Below are positions 17,811 to 29,390 of a stretch of 64,000 bases of DNA, piece by piece (positions within the stretch are counted from its first letter, which is position 1; the number at the start of each line of letters is the position of its first letter). The stretch is from Paenibacillus etheri. GTDB lineage: Bacteria > Bacillota > Bacilli > Paenibacillales > Paenibacillaceae. Made by a program: the position numbers and the translations under genes. The notes below the pieces were generated by a model. The model had not been told where the DNA came from and searched no databases. It saw nothing but the letters and a program-made list of their open reading frames with translations. The DNA is taken from positions 1 to 64,000 of the forward strand of contig NZ_LCZJ02000036.1 of the NCBI RefSeq assembly GCF_001012825.1, read 5' to 3'.

Positions 17811-18308
17811 TTAACCGCGCAATTCTTCGACAGATTTGCCGCGAAGTTTCGCGACCTCTTCAATGCGTTTCAGACGGGAAAGTCCCTCCAAAGTTGCATT
17901 GACCATATTCATGGAATTCGAAGAACCCAGTGATTTTGTCAAAATGTCGCCAACGCCTGCCAATTCCAATACTGCACGAACTGGACCGCCAGCGATAACG
18001 CCAGTACCCTCTGATGCTGGTTTCAGCAACACGCGTCCTGCGCCGAAGTGGCCAGTAACGAGATGGGGAATCGAAGTTCCTACGATTGGAATGTGAATCA
18101 GGTTTTTCTTGGCGTCTTCAATGCCTTTACGGATGGCATCCGGAACTTCGCCGGCTTTACCGATACCAGCACCGACGTAGCCATTGCCATCGCCCACAAC
18201 AACGAGTGCACTAAAGCTGAAACGGCGTCCGCCTTTTACAACTTTTGCTACACGGTTAATGTGTACAACTCTTTCTGTCAGTTCTAAACTGTTCGGATCT
18301 ACACGCAA
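17811..18308 (-). CDS. rpsE: 30S ribosomal protein S5
   Basis: A 165-residue S5 with the dsRNA-binding N-terminal domain ([20 protein letters not shown]) and the loop implicated in decoding accuracy and spectinomycin binding (VVKGGRR intact). The start is a TTG with AGGAGG 8 nt upstream, giving [10 protein letters not shown], which aligns with B. subtilis S5. No resistance-type change is evident in the spectinomycin loop. Confidence 0.97.
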   Translation of the reverse strand: MRVDPNSLELTERVVHINRVAKVVKGGRRFSFSALVVVGDGNGYVGAGIGKAGEVPDAIRKGIEDAKKNLIHIPIVGTSIPHLVTGHFGAGRVLLKPASEGTGVIAGGPVRAVLELAGVGDILTKSLGSSNSMNMVNATLEGLSRLKRIEEVAKLRGKSVEELRG

Positions 18309-18335
18309 GTCGTTAACCTCCTTTTAAGAATTATT

Positions 18336-18704
18336 CTAGAATTCAAGACCAGCTTCACGAGCTGCGTCAGCCAAAGCTTGAATCCGTCCATGGTACAAGT
18401 AACCTCCGCGGTCGAATACGACCACTGCATAGCCTTTTTCTTTAGCACGCTCAGCGACCAATTGGCCAACTTTCGCTGCAGCTTCAACGCTGCCGCCATT
18501 ACCGATGTTAGCGCTCAGTTCTTTATCAAGTGTAGAAGCGGATACGATAGTAACCCCTTTAACATCGTCGATCAGTTGAGCGTAGATGTGTTTCGAAGAA
18601 CGGAATACGTTCAAACGTGGACGCTCAGTAGTTCCCTGGATCTTCTTACGAACACGCAGGTGTCTTTTGAGACGAGCCTTGTTTTTATCTTCTTTTGTAA
18701 TCAT
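18336..18704 (-). CDS. rplR: 50S ribosomal protein L18
   Basis: A 122-residue L18, a 5S rRNA-binding protein, with [21 protein letters not shown] cut short here to its core RPRLNVFRS and the C-terminal [19 protein letters not shown]. Order rplF-rplR-rpsE is standard. The ribosome-binding site is weak (AAGGGAAG). Confidence 0.97.
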   Translation of the reverse strand: MITKEDKNKARLKRHLRVRKKIQGTTERPRLNVFRSSKHIYAQLIDDVKGVTIVSASTLDKELSANIGNGGSVEAAAKVGQLVAERAKEKGYAVVVFDRGGYLYHGRIQALADAAREAGLEF

Positions 18705-18788
18705 GACTTCCCTTTCACTCCCTTCAGTTTGCCGTAAACAGCTTCACTTTAAGATGCACGGGGTATCTTACAATTAAGTTTAAACTGG

Positions 18789-19331
18789 TTATTTCTTCTT
18801 ACCAGCTTTACCTTCTTTGCGGATGATACGCTCGCCTTCATATTTGATACCTTTACCTTTATACGGTTCTGGCTCACGAACGGAACGAATTTTAGCAGCA
18901 TATGCACCAACGCGTTCTTTATCGATACCTTTAACGATGATCTTCGTGTTCGCAGGAACTTCGAACTCGATACCTGCTTCCGGTGTAATTTCAACCGGGT
19001 GAGAGTAACCAACGTTCAGAACGATTTTATCTCCGGATTTGCTTGCACGATATCCGACCCCAACCAATTCCAGAGATTTCGAGAAACCTTCAGTCACGCC
19101 TGCTACCATGTTGTTGACAACGGAGCGGGTTGTGCCGTGAAGTGAACGATGCAATTTGTTATCCGATGGACGAACAACGGTAATTTCGTTATTTTCAACT
19201 GTAACCTTCATGTCTTTATGAAGCTCACGAGTCAAAGAACCTTTTGGACCTTTTACTGTAATAACGGTGTTGTCCAAAGTGACATCTACACCGCTAGGTA
19301 CTGCGATTGGTTTACGACCAATACGAGACAT
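18789..19331 (-). CDS. rplF: 50S ribosomal protein L6
   Basis: A 180-residue L6 ([15 protein letters not shown]) with two similar domains and the conserved [13 protein letters not shown] near the C-terminus, which contacts the sarcin-ricin loop region. ATG 19331 follows GGAGGTG by 6 nt; the further upstream GTG at 19340 is inside that site. Confidence 0.98.
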   Translation of the reverse strand: MSRIGRKPIAVPSGVDVTLDNTVITVKGPKGSLTRELHKDMKVTVENNEITVVRPSDNKLHRSLHGTTRSVVNNMVAGVTEGFSKSLELVGVGYRASKSGDKIVLNVGYSHPVEITPEAGIEFEVPANTKIIVKGIDKERVGAYAAKIRSVREPEPYKGKGIKYEGERIIRKEGKAGKKK

Positions 19332-19361
19332 GTGTTGCACCTCCTTATCTTGTGACGTTTA

Positions 19362-19760
19362 TTACCAAATGTAGCAGACAACTTCTCCGCCAGATTTTGA
19401 TTGACGAGCTTCTTTGTCGGTCATAACTCCCTTAGATGTGGAGATAATCGCGATTCCTAGACCACCGAGTACACGAGGCACTTCATTGCTCTTCGTGTAT
19501 ACGCGAAGGCCTGGTTTACTGATTCTTTTCAAACCAGAAATAACACGCTCTTGGTTAGGGCCGTATTTCAAGAAGATACGGATAATCCCTTGTTTGCTAT
19601 CTTCAACGAATTCCGCATCGCGGATGAAACCTTCACGCTTCAAAATGTCAGCGATTTGTTTCTTCATAGTAGAAGCAGGCATTTCTACCGTTTCGTGACG
19701 CACAATGTTAGCGTTACGAATACGAGTAAGCATATCTGCAATAGGATCAGACATAGTCAT
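19362..19760 (-). CDS. rpsH: 30S ribosomal protein S8
   Basis: A 132-residue S8, which binds helix 21 of 16S rRNA and, in other bacteria, represses the spc operon. [16 protein letters not shown] and the C-terminal GGEVVCYIW are diagnostic. Two ATGs 6 nt apart are possible; the first (19760) is better spaced from GGAGGT. Confidence 0.97.
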   Translation of the reverse strand: MTMSDPIADMLTRIRNANIVRHETVEMPASTMKKQIADILKREGFIRDAEFVEDSKQGIIRIFLKYGPNQERVISGLKRISKPGLRVYTKSNEVPRVLGGLGIAIISTSKGVMTDKEARQSKSGGEVVCYIW

Positions 19761-19792
19761 GTGTGTAAACCTCCTTCCCGTTTATAAACTTC

Positions 19793-19978
19793 TTACCAAC
19801 TTGCTTTTTTCACGCCAGGGATCTGGCCTTTATAAGCTAATTCACGGAAACAAATTCTGCAAATTTTGAACTTTTGCAGTACCGAATGTGGACGACCACA
19901 ACGTTCGCAACGTGTATATGCACGTACTTTAAACTTAGGCGTACGTTGTTGTTTAACTTTCATTGAAGTTTTTGCCAC
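19793..19978 (-). CDS. rpsZ: 30S ribosomal protein S14 type Z
   Basis: A 61-residue zinc-binding S14 with [20 protein letters not shown], the four-Cys (C+) form. Its presence in the main operon suggests any zinc-free paralogue is elsewhere. A GTG start is used (GTG GCA AAA), 9 nt after GGAGGTG. Confidence 0.97.
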   Translation of the reverse strand: MAKTSMKVKQQRTPKFKVRAYTRCERCGRPHSVLQKFKICRICFRELAYKGQIPGVKKASW

Positions 19979-20027
19979 TTAGCCTGACACCTCCTAAACA
20001 TTTTCGGAGAAAATGGATTAACCGACT

Positions 20028-20570
20028 TTATTTTGCGAAAGGCATTCCCAGCTGACCCAGCAGCTCACGGGATTCCTCATCCGTCTTAGCAGTCGTTACA
20101 ATAACGATGTCCATACCGCGGACTTTATCCACTTTGTCATATTCGATCTCGGGGAAGATCAATTGTTCTTTAAGACCAAGTGTGTAGTTACCACGGCCGT
20201 CAAAGGCTTTAGTGGAAACACCACGGAAGTCACGTACGCGTGGAAGCGTTACGTTGAACAATTTGTCCAAGAAGTAATACATACGCTCGCCGCGCAGTGT
20301 TACTTTAACCCCAATCGGCATATTTTCGCGTAGTTTGAAACCAGCGATGGATTTTTTAGCTTTAGTGATAACTGGTTTTTGACCAGCGATCAACTGCATG
20401 TCATTAACTGCAGAATCAAGTACTTTGGAGTTTTGAACAGCGTCACCCACACCCATGTTGATGACAACCTTCTCGATCTTAGGCACTTGCATAACAGTTG
20501 TATAGTTAAACTTCTGCATCAAAGCAGGTGTTATTTCGTTGAGATAACGTTCTTTCATTCTTGCTGCCAT
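20028..20570 (-). CDS. rplE: 50S ribosomal protein L5
   Basis: A 180-residue L5, a 5S rRNA-binding protein of the central protuberance. The conserved [11 protein letters not shown] and the C-terminal [20 protein letters not shown] are present. It lies between rplX and rpsZ in the usual order. Confidence 0.98.
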   Translation of the reverse strand: MAARMKERYLNEITPALMQKFNYTTVMQVPKIEKVVINMGVGDAVQNSKVLDSAVNDMQLIAGQKPVITKAKKSIAGFKLRENMPIGVKVTLRGERMYYFLDKLFNVTLPRVRDFRGVSTKAFDGRGNYTLGLKEQLIFPEIEYDKVDKVRGMDIVIVTTAKTDEESRELLGQLGMPFAK

Positions 20571-20601
20571 GAAGATTTAACCTCCTTTCTTAAGGGCTAG
20601 A

Positions 20602-20955
20602 TTAGTCGATAATCTCTCCGGATCTTTTTGCAATCCGAACTTTTTTACCATTGTCCAATACTTTGTAACCGATACGTGTTACTTTGCCGGTCTTCGGATC
20701 GATGTGCATTACGTTGGACACATGAATCGAAGCTTCCTGCTCAATAATTCCACCCTGTGGATTCAGCTGGTTCGGCTTTTGGTGTTTTTTCACCATATTG
20801 ACGCCTTCTACCAGAACGCGGTTTTCACGAGGATAAGCAGCGATGACACGGCCTTTTTTGCCTTTGTCTTTACCACTAATCACAAGCACCACATCATCTT
20901 TCTTCACGTGCAGTTTATTGTTATGGGATTCCAGAACTTTTTTCACTCTAGGCAT
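20602..20955 (-). CDS. rplX: 50S ribosomal protein L24
   Basis: A 117-residue L24 with a KOW motif ([18 protein letters not shown]), an initiator of 50S assembly. The N-terminal [20 protein letters not shown] extends slightly beyond the B. subtilis protein (103 residues). The ribosome-binding site AGGAGGTG supports this start. Confidence 0.97.
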   Translation of the reverse strand: MPRVKKVLESHNNKLHVKKDDVVLVISGKDKGKKGRVIAAYPRENRVLVEGVNMVKKHQKPNQLNPQGGIIEQEASIHVSNVMHIDPKTGKVTRIGYKVLDNGKKVRIAKRSGEIID

Positions 20956-21004
20956 TTATTACACCTCCTATAACTAACCTTCAACTTATTGGTGCTCGTG
21001 TTTA

Positions 21005-21373
21005 TTAGATTACTTCCGGTGCCAAGGAAACGATCTTCATGTAGTCTTTATCGCGAAGTTCGCGAGCAACTGGTCCAAAGATACGTGTTCCACGAGGGCT
21101 TCTGTCGTCTTTAACAACAACAGCTGCATTTTCGTCGAATGCGATGTAAGATCCATCTTTACGACGAACGGAACGTTTCGTACGAACAACTACCGCTCTA
21201 ACAACATCACCTTTTTTGACAACGCCGCCTGGTGTTGCTTGTTTAACGGAACAAACGATCAAATCACCGATTGCTGCTGTACGGCGTCCAGTACCACCCA
21301 GTACGCGGATACACATCAGTTCCTTCGCACCAGAGTTATCAGCCACATGCAAACGTGTAAATGGTTGAATCAT
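21005..21373 (-). CDS. rplN: 50S ribosomal protein L14
   Basis: A 122-residue L14 ([19 protein letters not shown]), which contacts L19 and 16S helix 14 at an intersubunit bridge and also binds the silencing factor RsfS. Full length, with [13 protein letters not shown] near the end. Confidence 0.98.
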   Translation of the reverse strand: MIQPFTRLHVADNSGAKELMCIRVLGGTGRRTAAIGDLIVCSVKQATPGGVVKKGDVVRAVVVRTKRSVRRKDGSYIAFDENAAVVVKDDRSPRGTRIFGPVARELRDKDYMKIVSLAPEVI

Positions 21374-21411
21374 TATAATTTCCTCCTTCCGGAAAAACTC
21401 TTTTGATTATC

Positions 21412-21678
21412 TTAGATGATAACCGCTTTTTCAACCACTTCAACTAGTCTCCAACGTTTGTCCTTGGACAACGGACGAGTTTCCATGACTTTTACGGTAT
21501 CGCCAATTTTCGCAACGTTTTCCTCATCATGTGCTTTGAATTTCTTCGTAGACTTGATGCGTTTGTGGTACAAGTTATGCTTCTTATAGGTTTCAACAGC
21601 GACTACGATGGTTTTATCCATTTTATCACTGACCACTTTACCGATTAGCACTTTACGTGCATTACGTTCTTCGCTCAT
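21412..21678 (-). CDS. rpsQ: 30S ribosomal protein S17
   Basis: An 88-residue OB-fold primary 16S binder ([20 protein letters not shown]). It lies between rpmC and rplN as in all Bacillales. Confidence 0.98.
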   Translation of the reverse strand: MSEERNARKVLIGKVVSDKMDKTIVVAVETYKKHNLYHKRIKSTKKFKAHDEENVAKIGDTVKVMETRPLSKDKRWRLVEVVEKAVII

Positions 21679-21721
21679 TAGTTAGCCTCCTTCCTGAATA
21701 CGGATCTGAGATCCGTCTCAC

Positions 21722-21919
21722 TTAACTAATCCCAAGCACTCTTTGATGGATTACGGTTTTAGCACGAGCTATTTCCTTACGCACGTCACGAATCCGAGTC
21801 GGGTTGTCCAGTTGGCCAGTTGCCAATTGGAAACGGAGATTAAAAAGTTCCTCTTTGAATCCAGCGATCTTTTGTTCAATCTCAGCAGTGGTTAAGTTGC
21901 GAAGTTCATTAGCTTTCAT
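21722..21919 (-). CDS. rpmC: 50S ribosomal protein L29
   Basis: A 65-residue helical hairpin protein at the exit tunnel, part of the trigger factor docking site. ATG 21919 is chosen ([17 protein letters not shown]); it lies 11 nt inside the end of rplP, so the two genes overlap and are likely coupled. The upstream in-frame start at 21943 is deeper inside rplP and lacks a site. Confidence 0.96.
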   Translation of the reverse strand: MKANELRNLTTAEIEQKIAGFKEELFNLRFQLATGQLDNPTRIRDVRKEIARAKTVIHQRVLGIS

Positions 21920-22343
21920 TTGCTTCACCACCCAATTCTTCACGTTTCACAAACTTAGTCTTAACAGGCAGCTTGTGAGCGGCAAGACGCATCGCTTCAC
22001 GAGCGATTTCTTCCGAAACGCCTCCGAGTTCGAACATAATCTTGCCCGGTTTAACTACGGCTACCCATTTCTCAACATTACCTTTACCACTACCCATACG
22101 AACCTCGAGAGGCTTTTGAGTAATAGGCTTATCTGGGAAAATCTTGATCCAAACTTGACCGCCACGTTTAATATAACGTGTCATTGCGATACGAGCAGCT
22201 TCGATCTGACGGTTAGTGATCCAAGATGGTTCCATTGCAACCAGGCCAAATTCGCCAAAGTTCAATTCAGTACCACCCTTTGCCATACCCTTCATGTGTC
22301 CGCGTTGTTGCTTGCGGTGTTTTACGCGTTTTGGTACCAACAT
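21909..22343 (-). CDS. rplP: 50S ribosomal protein L16
   Basis: A 144-residue L16 ([15 protein letters not shown]), positioned near the A site and the central protuberance. It starts 2 nt after the rpsC stop and its 3' end overlaps rpmC. Confidence 0.98.
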   Translation of the reverse strand: MLVPKRVKHRKQQRGHMKGMAKGGTELNFGEFGLVAMEPSWITNRQIEAARIAMTRYIKRGGQVWIKIFPDKPITQKPLEVRMGSGKGNVEKWVAVVKPGKIMFELGGVSEEIAREAMRLAAHKLPVKTKFVKREELGGEANES

Positions 22344-22345
22344 GA

Positions 22346-23011
22346 TTAGTTGCCTCCTTCCTGAGCAGCTTGTTTCTTAGCTGGGGGAAGAACTTCTCCA
22401 CGGTAGATCCATACTTTTACGCCGATAAGACCGTAAGTTGTATGTGCTTCAGCCGTTCCGTAATCGATATCGGCACGAAGCGTATGAAGTGGAACTGTTC
22501 CTTCGCTATAACCTTCTGAACGAGCAATCTCAGCTCCGCCAAGACGTCCGCCTACTTGAGTTTTAATCCCTTTTGCGCCAGAACGCATAGTTCTTTGAAT
22601 CGCTTGTTTGAGTGCACGACGGAACGATACACGACGTTCCAATTGTTGAGCAATGCTCTCAGCTACAAGAATTGCATCCAATTCAGGGTGCTTGATTTCA
22701 TTGATGTTGATGTGTACTTTTTTGCCACCAGCGATTGCTGTAACTGCGCTGCGAAGTACTTCTACTTCTGCTCCGCCCTTACCAATAACCATACCTGGTT
22801 TAGCAGTATGAATTGTAACGTTCACGCGGTTAGCCGCTCTTTCGATCTCGATATGGGAAACAGCGGAATCCTTCAATTTACCTTTAAGGTATTCCCGGAT
22901 TTTGACGTCTTCCATCAGAAGAGTACCGAAATCTTTTCCTGCATACCATTTAGATTCCCAATCGCGAATGATCCCGATCCGGAGTCCGATTGGATTTACC
23001 TTTTGACCCAC
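22346..23011 (-). CDS. rpsC: 30S ribosomal protein S3
   Basis: A 221-residue S3 with KH domain ([15 protein letters not shown]) at the mRNA entry tunnel. The start codon is GTG after GGAGGGATAACAC. It follows rplV by 13 nt. Confidence 0.98.
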   Translation of the reverse strand: MGQKVNPIGLRIGIIRDWESKWYAGKDFGTLLMEDVKIREYLKGKLKDSAVSHIEIERAANRVNVTIHTAKPGMVIGKGGAEVEVLRSAVTAIAGGKKVHININEIKHPELDAILVAESIAQQLERRVSFRRALKQAIQRTMRSGAKGIKTQVGGRLGGAEIARSEGYSEGTVPLHTLRADIDYGTAEAHTTYGLIGVKVWIYRGEVLPPAKKQAAQEGGN

Positions 23012-23024
23012 GTGTTATCCCTCC

Positions 23025-23357
23025 TTATTTCTCAGATACCACCAGTGTAATGTGGCTCGTGCGTTTATTGATCCGACTTGCGCGACCCATGGCGCGCGGA
23101 CGGAAACGTTTCATAGTAGGTCCTTGGTTAACGAAAACCTCGCTAACGAACAAACTGTTCACGTCCAAAGAATAGTTATGCTCAGCATTCGCAATTGCCG
23201 AATTAAGCAACTTCTCAACGACCGGAGAAGCGGATTTCGGAGTGTGGCGAAGAATAGCAATTGCTTCCCCCACTTGCTTACCACGAATCAAGTCAACAAC
23301 CAGTTTCGCTTTACGAGCGGAAATCCGCACCGATCTTGCATGTGCTTTTGCTTCCAT
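23025..23357 (-). CDS. rplV: 50S ribosomal protein L22
   Basis: A 110-residue L22 whose beta-hairpin (about residues 80-98) lines the exit tunnel near the macrolide site. The hairpin [21 protein letters not shown] looks intact, without the deletions or insertions linked to macrolide resistance. Normal size and position. Confidence 0.97.
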   Translation of the reverse strand: MEAKAHARSVRISARKAKLVVDLIRGKQVGEAIAILRHTPKSASPVVEKLLNSAIANAEHNYSLDVNSLFVSEVFVNQGPTMKRFRPRAMGRASRINKRTSHITLVVSEK

Positions 23358-23390
23358 TGTTTAACCTCCTTTCAAACAGAGACCTTATTA

Positions 23391-23669
23391 TTATCTTCTT
23401 GTTTTCTTATCGTCACCCGCGTGGCCTTTGTAAGTACGTGTTGGCGCGAACTCGCCCAACTTGTGACCTACCATATCTTCTGTTACGTATACAGGCACGT
23501 GTTTACGGCCGTCATATACACCAAACGTATGTCCGATAAACTGAGGGAAAATGGTTGAGCGACGGGACCAAGTTTTAACTACAACCTTTTTTTCAGCCTC
23601 GTTCAGTTCCTCAACTTTTTTAAGCAGGTAGCCATCGATAAACGGCCCCTTCTTTAAACTGCGACCCAT
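23391..23669 (-). CDS. rpsS: 30S ribosomal protein S19
   Basis: A 92-residue S19 ([18 protein letters not shown]) in the 30S head, partner of S13. It lies 33 nt upstream of rplV and 76 nt downstream of rplB. Confidence 0.98.
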   Translation of the reverse strand: MGRSLKKGPFIDGYLLKKVEELNEAEKKVVVKTWSRRSTIFPQFIGHTFGVYDGRKHVPVYVTEDMVGHKLGEFAPTRTYKGHAGDDKKTRR

Positions 23670-23745
23670 GTGTGAATCCTCCCTTCATCCGGTTCTTCAA
23701 ACCGCGAATCGACGCTTCGCGCTTTATTAACTTGCCAGAAGCGTC

Positions 23746-24576
23746 TTATTTCGTGCGGCGGCGAACGATATATTTATCAGATGCCTTGTTTTTCTTACGC
23801 GTTTTGTAACCAAGGGTTGGTTTACCCCATGGAGACATAGGCGATTTACGTCCGATTGGAGCGCGGCCTTCACCACCACCGTGTGGGTGATCGTTCGGGT
23901 TCATTACTACACCGCGTACTTCAGGGCGACGGCCCAGCCAGCGACTACGTCCAGCTTTACCGATTTTGATCAATTCATGATCTTCGTTACCTACGGAACC
24001 GATAGTTGCACGGCATACGCTAAGGATCTTGCGAACCTCACCGGATGACAAACGAACGGAACAGTACTTCTCTTCTTTACCAAGCAATTGAGCTTCTGTA
24101 CCAGCAGCACGAACCAATTGTCCGCCTTTACCTGGTTTCAACTCGATGTTGTGGATAACTGTACCCACTGGGATGTTCTCCAGTGCAAGACTGTTACCAA
24201 TTTTGATGTCGGCTGTTGGGCCAGACTCTACTTTATCCCCAACTTTAAGGCCTTTAGGAGCGATGATATAACGTTTCTCTCCATCAGCATAGTGGATCAA
24301 AGCAATATTAGAAGTACGGTTCGGGTCATACTCGATTGTAGCAACGCTACCTGGTATGCCGTCTTTAGTCCGCTTGAAGTCGATAATACGGTATTTACGT
24401 TTGTGTCCGCCGCCATGGTGACGAACCGTAATTTTACCTTGGTTGTTGCGTCCCGCATGTTTGAACAGCGGAGAAAGCAACGATTTCTCTGGCTGGTTTG
24501 TTGTGATTTCTTCAAACGTAGACACAGACATGTGGCGTCTTGCCGGAGAGGTCGGTTTGTACTTTTTGATTGGCAC
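23746..24576 (-). CDS. rplB: 50S ribosomal protein L2
   Basis: A 276-residue L2 required for peptidyl transfer. The conserved His of [15 protein letters not shown], near the catalytic centre, is present. The start is GTG (GTG CCA ATC), with GGAGGAAA upstream. Confidence 0.98.
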   Translation of the reverse strand: MPIKKYKPTSPARRHMSVSTFEEITTNQPEKSLLSPLFKHAGRNNQGKITVRHHGGGHKRKYRIIDFKRTKDGIPGSVATIEYDPNRTSNIALIHYADGEKRYIIAPKGLKVGDKVESGPTADIKIGNSLALENIPVGTVIHNIELKPGKGGQLVRAAGTEAQLLGKEEKYCSVRLSSGEVRKILSVCRATIGSVGNEDHELIKIGKAGRSRWLGRRPEVRGVVMNPNDHPHGGGEGRAPIGRKSPMSPWGKPTLGYKTRKKNKASDKYIVRRRTK

Positions 24577-24603
24577 TATAGTTTCCTCCTTACTTTAAGA
24601 GTA

Positions 24604-24897
24604 TTATTCTACCGCTTCAAAAAATTCAAGCGGTTTGCTGTCCGGGCTAAGCTTAACGATGGCTTTTTTCCACTCTGGAGTATAACCAGAATATTTACCA
24701 TAACGTTTCAGTTTGCCAGGTACGCGCATTGTGTTCACATTCGTTACTTTTACTTTGAAAATAGCCTCGACAGCTTTTTTGATTTCGGTTTTGTTAGCAC
24801 GGATATCCACTTCAAAAGCGTATTTCATTTCGCTCATGTAGTCGGAAGTACGTTCCGTAATCACCGGACGTTTGATAATATCACGAGGATCTTTCAT
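24604..24897 (-). CDS. rplW: 50S ribosomal protein L23
   Basis: A 97-residue L23 at the exit tunnel, docking site of trigger factor and [21 protein letters not shown] is typical. Its ATG overlaps the rplD stop by 1 nt (TAATG). Confidence 0.98.
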   Translation of the reverse strand: MKDPRDIIKRPVITERTSDYMSEMKYAFEVDIRANKTEIKKAVEAIFKVKVTNVNTMRVPGKLKRYGKYSGYTPEWKKAIVKLSPDSKPLEFFEAVE

Positions 24898-25520
24898 TAC
24901 GCGAACACCTCCTCTACCTTCAGAACTGCTTCTTTAGTGATGATCAGTTTGTCGTACGTCAGTACGTCAAGAACATTAATGCCGTCAGCCGCTACGAATT
25001 TCACCCCAGGGATGTTACGAGCGGAAAGTGCTACGTTATCATCATAGCTAGTAGCTACGATCAAAGCTTTGCGTTCCACTTTCAGGTTGTTCAAGATTGC
25101 TGCGAATTCTTTCGTCTTCGGAGCATTCATTGTCAAGCTATCCAATACGATAATGTCATTCTCGAGTACTTTCGAGGACAAAGCGGATTTGATCGCCAAA
25201 CGACGAACCTTCTTAGGCAATTTCCAGGAATAGCTACGTGGTGTTGGTCCGAAGACAACGCCGCCGCCTTTCCATTGTGGAGAACGAATGGATCCTTGAC
25301 GAGCGCGACCTGTACCTTTTTGTTTCCAAGGCTTACGTCCACCGCCACGAACTTCAGAACGTCCTTTTACTTTGTGTGTACCACGACGAAGGGAAGCTCT
25401 TTGCATAAGCGCAGCTTCGTGTAGAACGTGCTCATTCGGTTCAATACCGAATACTGTATCGCTCAGTTCTACTTCACCAACTTCGTTGCCACTAATATTA
25501 AAAAGTGTTACTTTTGGCAT
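24897..25520 (-). CDS. rplD: 50S ribosomal protein L4
   Basis: A 207-residue L4 with a long loop ([20 protein letters not shown], about residues 53-75) reaching into the exit tunnel. The loop carries the normal residues around the macrolide site. It precedes rplW with a TAATG overlap. Confidence 0.98.
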   Translation of the reverse strand: MPKVTLFNISGNEVGEVELSDTVFGIEPNEHVLHEAALMQRASLRRGTHKVKGRSEVRGGGRKPWKQKGTGRARQGSIRSPQWKGGGVVFGPTPRSYSWKLPKKVRRLAIKSALSSKVLENDIIVLDSLTMNAPKTKEFAAILNNLKVERKALIVATSYDDNVALSARNIPGVKFVAADGINVLDVLTYDKLIITKEAVLKVEEVFA

Positions 25521-25545
25521 TTCATGTTCCTCCTTTCTTAGGTAA

Positions 25546-26169
25546 TTATTTCTTAACGGTTTGTTTAACTTTCACGAAGCTGTTTTTAGGACCTGGGATA
25601 GCGCCTTTAACCAGCAATACGTTACGCTCAACGTCAACCTTGATGATTTCAAGCTTTTGAACCGTGATAGTCGTGTGACCCATATGTCCTGGAAGGCGTT
25701 TGCCCTTAGGAACACGGTTAGCTTGGATAGAACCCATGGAACCCGGTCTTCTGTGGTAACGCGATCCGTGTGCCATTGGTCCGCGGCTTTGTCCCCAACG
25801 TTTGATGTTACCTTGGAAACCTTTACCTTTAGATGTACCAGTTACGTCAACAAATTCGCCCTCAGCAAAGATATCAGCCTTCAGCTCTTGTCCAACCTCG
25901 AGAGACCCGAGATCAACACCGCGAATTTCGCGAACGTAGCGCTTAGGTGTTGCATTTGCCTTTTTGGCGTGACCCTGTTCAGGCTTATTGGAGCGACTTT
26001 CTTTTTTATCAGAAAAGCCCAATTGCACTGCTTCATATCCGTCGATATTCAGGTCTTTCTTTTGCAGTACTACACAAGGTCCTGCTTCGATAACAGTAAC
26101 CGGAATTACGTTACCTTCTGGAGTAAACACTTGAGTCATACCGAGTTTTTTTCCTAAGATACCTTTCAA
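25546..26169 (-). CDS. rplC: 50S ribosomal protein L3
   Basis: A 207-residue L3 beginning [15 protein letters not shown]. The GTG at 26178 lies within the ribosome-binding site GAGGTG, so the TTG at 26169, 6 nt downstream of that site, is chosen; this also matches the B. subtilis N-terminus. The W-loop [19 protein letters not shown] near the peptidyl transferase centre is intact. Confidence 0.95.
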   Translation of the reverse strand: MKGILGKKLGMTQVFTPEGNVIPVTVIEAGPCVVLQKKDLNIDGYEAVQLGFSDKKESRSNKPEQGHAKKANATPKRYVREIRGVDLGSLEVGQELKADIFAEGEFVDVTGTSKGKGFQGNIKRWGQSRGPMAHGSRYHRRPGSMGSIQANRVPKGKRLPGHMGHTTITVQKLEIIKVDVERNVLLVKGAIPGPKNSFVKVKQTVKK

Positions 26170-26211
26170 TGTTGACACCTCTTTTCTTTTCCTAAGTTAC
26201 TAATAATAGAA

Positions 26212-26657
<446 letters not shown>

Positions 26658-26686
26658 ATTATATATAATAGGCGGCAGTATTGCAA
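26658..26686 (-). promoter_or_regulatory. Sigma-A promoter of the S10-spc-alpha operon
   Basis: TTGCAA (26681-26686), 17 nt, perfect TATAAT (26658-26663) on the minus strand. It would drive the ribosomal genes from rpsJ to at least rplQ. Confidence 0.8.
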
Positions 26687-26697
26687 GCTAAAATAAC

Positions 26698-26731
26698 AAA
26701 ACAACGCATATTTTTTTCATGCGCTGTTTTA
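26698..26731 (-). terminator. Terminator behind the HemAT-like gene
   Basis: AAAACAGCGCAT pairs with ATGCGTTGTTTT (12 bp with one wobble) around an A-rich loop, followed by a T-rich tract. It separates the broken HemAT gene from the S10 promoter. Confidence 0.75.
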
Positions 26732-26746
26732 TTACTATTATATAGG

Positions 26747-28042
26747 TTAAAGATTCTCAGTGGCAGATTTAAAAAACTCAGCTGACTCCGCTGTCTGTGC
26801 TGTTGCTGACCCAATTCCCTCTATAGTCTGAATCAATGTTCTTATTTCTTCTTCTACTATAACAATCTCCTGTGTACTACTTCTCATCGTCTCTACAATA
26901 TCGAAAAACAAGAGACTGGTCTCTACGGATTGATGCTTTCCACTTTTGGTTAACTCTTGTACTTTACGTATCTCATTAACGACCTGTTGTGTGAGACTTC
27001 CCGATTTATTAGTTAGCTCTACGATCTGAATTACAGTATTCTTCGTATCCTCTGCCAAACGACTAACCTCTTGGGCAACTACACTGAGCCCTCTACCATG
27101 CTCTCCGGCTCTAGCAGCTTCTATCGTTGCATTAAGAGATAGAATTTTAGTTTGATCAGCAATTTCTTTAACTGAGTTTACTATTTTTTGAATTTGTTTA
27201 GAGGAATTACTTAATTCATGAACTGAGTGTTCCATCTCGCTAGTACTTTGATAGATGAGATTAATCTGTCCTGTTAAGCTATCCAAATGCTCATGTCCAT
27301 CTGCAGCCAAACCCTGCGACTCTACAGCGGATGTAGCAGTAAGTTGGAATGTTCTACTCACTTCATTGCTACTGGCTACTAGCTGCTTCACAGCAGCATT
27401 TGTATCGATGCTAAAATCTATTCATTCACTGCTGAATTCAGCAATTTTCTGCTTTAATTCATTTTTAACCAATAAGTATTGCCGTTCCTTCTCTTTGACG
27501 TTCTCTTTCTCGTATTCTTCTAAAACAAGTTGTTGCTCAAGATTAAGCAATTTAGTCACAGTCTGAACTATTTGTAGGCGTGCATTATCATCATGTGTTT
27601 CTTTATAGATAACTTGTATAAATACGTTCTGAAGATTTTGAAAAGAGGATAAGTACCATTTAGGCTCTAGTCCAACTCTTTTATGAATATTAGCAATCTT
27701 CAAACGTTTAGCTATGTATTCCTCATCAACTTTGCCATCAAAAATTTCAATGATATGCTCACGAAGTGTTGTTTTTAACCTTTCGATACTACTATGCTCC
27801 AATATAATAGCTTCAAGTTTATCCACACCTAATACCGAATTATAAATTTGATCAGTTATATAGTCTATATTCTGCTCAACGCTAGGCTTCACCCTACGTA
27901 ATAAGTTCAAATCTGATTCAGATAGATCAATCATTCTCATTTGCTCATTGAGTTCATCATGTCCTTCCAGCTTGTGAAAAGACTCCTCAGCAGATTTGCT
28001 CTGATGCTTGAGATCTAAGGAATGAGAGGCAGGAGAATCCAC
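26747..28042 (-). pseudogene. hemAT: HemAT-like globin-coupled aerotaxis transducer, broken by in-frame TGA
   Basis: One reading frame encodes a protoglobin sensor domain (27424-27990) with the proximal-His motif KIANIHKRVGLEPKWYLSSF and a methyl-accepting signalling domain (26747-27391) with LNATIEAARAGEHGRG. These match the two halves of HemAT, a haem-based oxygen transducer. A TGA at 27424-27422 interrupts the frame; the codons after it (IDFSIDTNAAVKQLV) continue without any shift. No ribosome-binding site precedes the second half. The 5' end is unclear: no in-frame start has a good site, and the tuf terminator lies just upstream. Most likely a nonsense-mutated gene; a sequencing error remains possible. 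Confidence 0.8.
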
Positions 28043-28085
28043 ATTATTATTAAATGTCGAAATATGAGTAATTGTTTCAGAACAC

Positions 28086-28122
28086 AAAAAGCCCCGGATT
28101 CTCCGCAAGAAGAATCCGGGGC
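28086..28122 (-). terminator. Terminator of tuf
   Basis: GCCCCGGATTCT and AGAATCCGGGGC form a 12-bp perfect stem around TCTTGCGG-like loop sequence, followed by TTTTTG. It ends the str operon transcript. Confidence 0.92.
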
Positions 28123-28159
28123 ACTATGATTCAGAGTCTACCCGCAGATAGAAACGAAT

Positions 28160-29350
28160 TTATTTTTGGATGGAAGCTACGCTACCTGCTCCAACTGTAC
28201 GTCCACCTTCGCGAATGGAGAATTTAGTACCTTCTTCAATAGCGATTGGGGAGATCAAGGAAACAGTTACAGTGATGTTGTCACCAGGCATAACCATTTC
28301 AGTACCTTCTGGCAAGTTGATGATGCCAGTTACGTCAGTTGTACGGAAGTAGAACTGTGGACGGTAACCAGTGAAGAATGGTTTGTGACGTCCGCCTTCT
28401 TCTTTAGTCAAAACGTAGATTTGAGCAGTGAACTCAGTGTGTGGTTTAACAGAGTTCGGCTTAGCCAATACTTGACCACGCTCGATCATGTTACGGTCTA
28501 CACCACGAAGCAAAGCTCCGATGTTGTCGCCCGCTTGAGCGGAATCTAGCAATTTACGGAACATTTCTACGCCCGTAACTACGGATTTCTTAGTATCTTC
28601 GTGAATACCAACGATTTCGATTTCTTCTCCGACTTTAACTGTTCCGCGTTCTACGCGACCAGTTGCCACAGTACCGCGACCAGTGATGGAGAATACATCT
28701 TCGACAGGCATCAAGAAAGGTTTGTCAGTTTGACGCTCAGGAAGTGGAATATACTCATCGATTGTTTCAAACATTTCGATGATTTTTTTAGCATAGTCGC
28801 CATCAGGGTTTTGCAGAGCTTCACGAGCAGAACCACGGATGATTGGAGTATCGTCGCCTGGGAAGTCATACTCGCTCAGCAAGTCACGAACTTCCATTTC
28901 AACCAATTCCAACAACTCTTCGTCTTCAACCATGTCGCATTTGTTCAAGAAGACAACGATGTAAGGAACGCCTACTTGACGGGACAACAGGATGTGCTCG
29001 CGAGTTTGTGGCATAGGGCCATCAGCTGCGGATACAACCAGGATAGCTCCGTCCATTTGCGCTGCGCCAGTGATCATGTTTTTAACATAGTCGGCGTGAC
29101 CAGGGCAGTCTACGTGAGCGTAGTGACGGTTAGGAGTTTCATATTCAACGTGGGAAGTAGAGATTGTGATACCACGTTCGCGCTCTTCAGGAGCTTTGTC
29201 GATTTGATCGAATGCGATAGCTGCGCCACCGTAAGTTTTGGACAATACAGTAGTGATTGCAGCAGTCAGAGTCGTTTTACCATGGTCGACGTGACCAATA
29301 GTACCGATGTTAACGTGCGGTTTGTTACGTTCAAACTTTGCCTTTGCCAT
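28160..29350 (-). CDS. tuf: Elongation factor Tu
   Basis: A 396-residue GTPase that delivers aminoacyl-tRNA to the ribosome. The P-loop GHVDHGKT lies at 19-26, [10 protein letters not shown] and NKCDMV follow, then the two beta-barrel domains. Full length. It ends the str operon, 109 nt after fusA, with a stem-loop leader between them. Confidence 0.99.
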   Translation of the reverse strand: MAKAKFERNKPHVNIGTIGHVDHGKTTLTAAITTVLSKTYGGAAIAFDQIDKAPEERERGITISTSHVEYETPNRHYAHVDCPGHADYVKNMITGAAQMDGAILVVSAADGPMPQTREHILLSRQVGVPYIVVFLNKCDMVEDEELLELVEMEVRDLLSEYDFPGDDTPIIRGSAREALQNPDGDYAKKIIEMFETIDEYIPLPERQTDKPFLMPVEDVFSITGRGTVATGRVERGTVKVGEEIEIVGIHEDTKKSVVTGVEMFRKLLDSAQAGDNIGALLRGVDRNMIERGQVLAKPNSVKPHTEFTAQIYVLTKEEGGRHKPFFTGYRPQFYFRTTDVTGIINLPEGTEMVMPGDNITVTVSLISPIAIEEGTKFSIREGGRTVGAGSVASIQK

Positions 29351-29390
29351 TTGAACAGTTCCTCCTTAATGTGGGGTTCCTTATATTTGA

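Noticed and set aside
24088-25047. A 319-codon open frame on the plus strand
   Set aside because: It runs antisense through rplB, rplW and rplD, has no ribosome-binding site and a Phe/Cys-rich composition typical of the reverse strand of ribosomal genes.
27422-27424. TGA as a selenocysteine codon in HemAT
   Set aside because: HemAT has no known selenoprotein form, the site lies in a linker between domains, and no SECIS-like hairpin was seen after the TGA.
27391-27424. A frameshift rather than a nonsense change in HemAT
   Set aside because: The downstream half is in the same frame as the upstream half: the 33 nt from 27424 to 27392 divide by three and read as a plausible linker.
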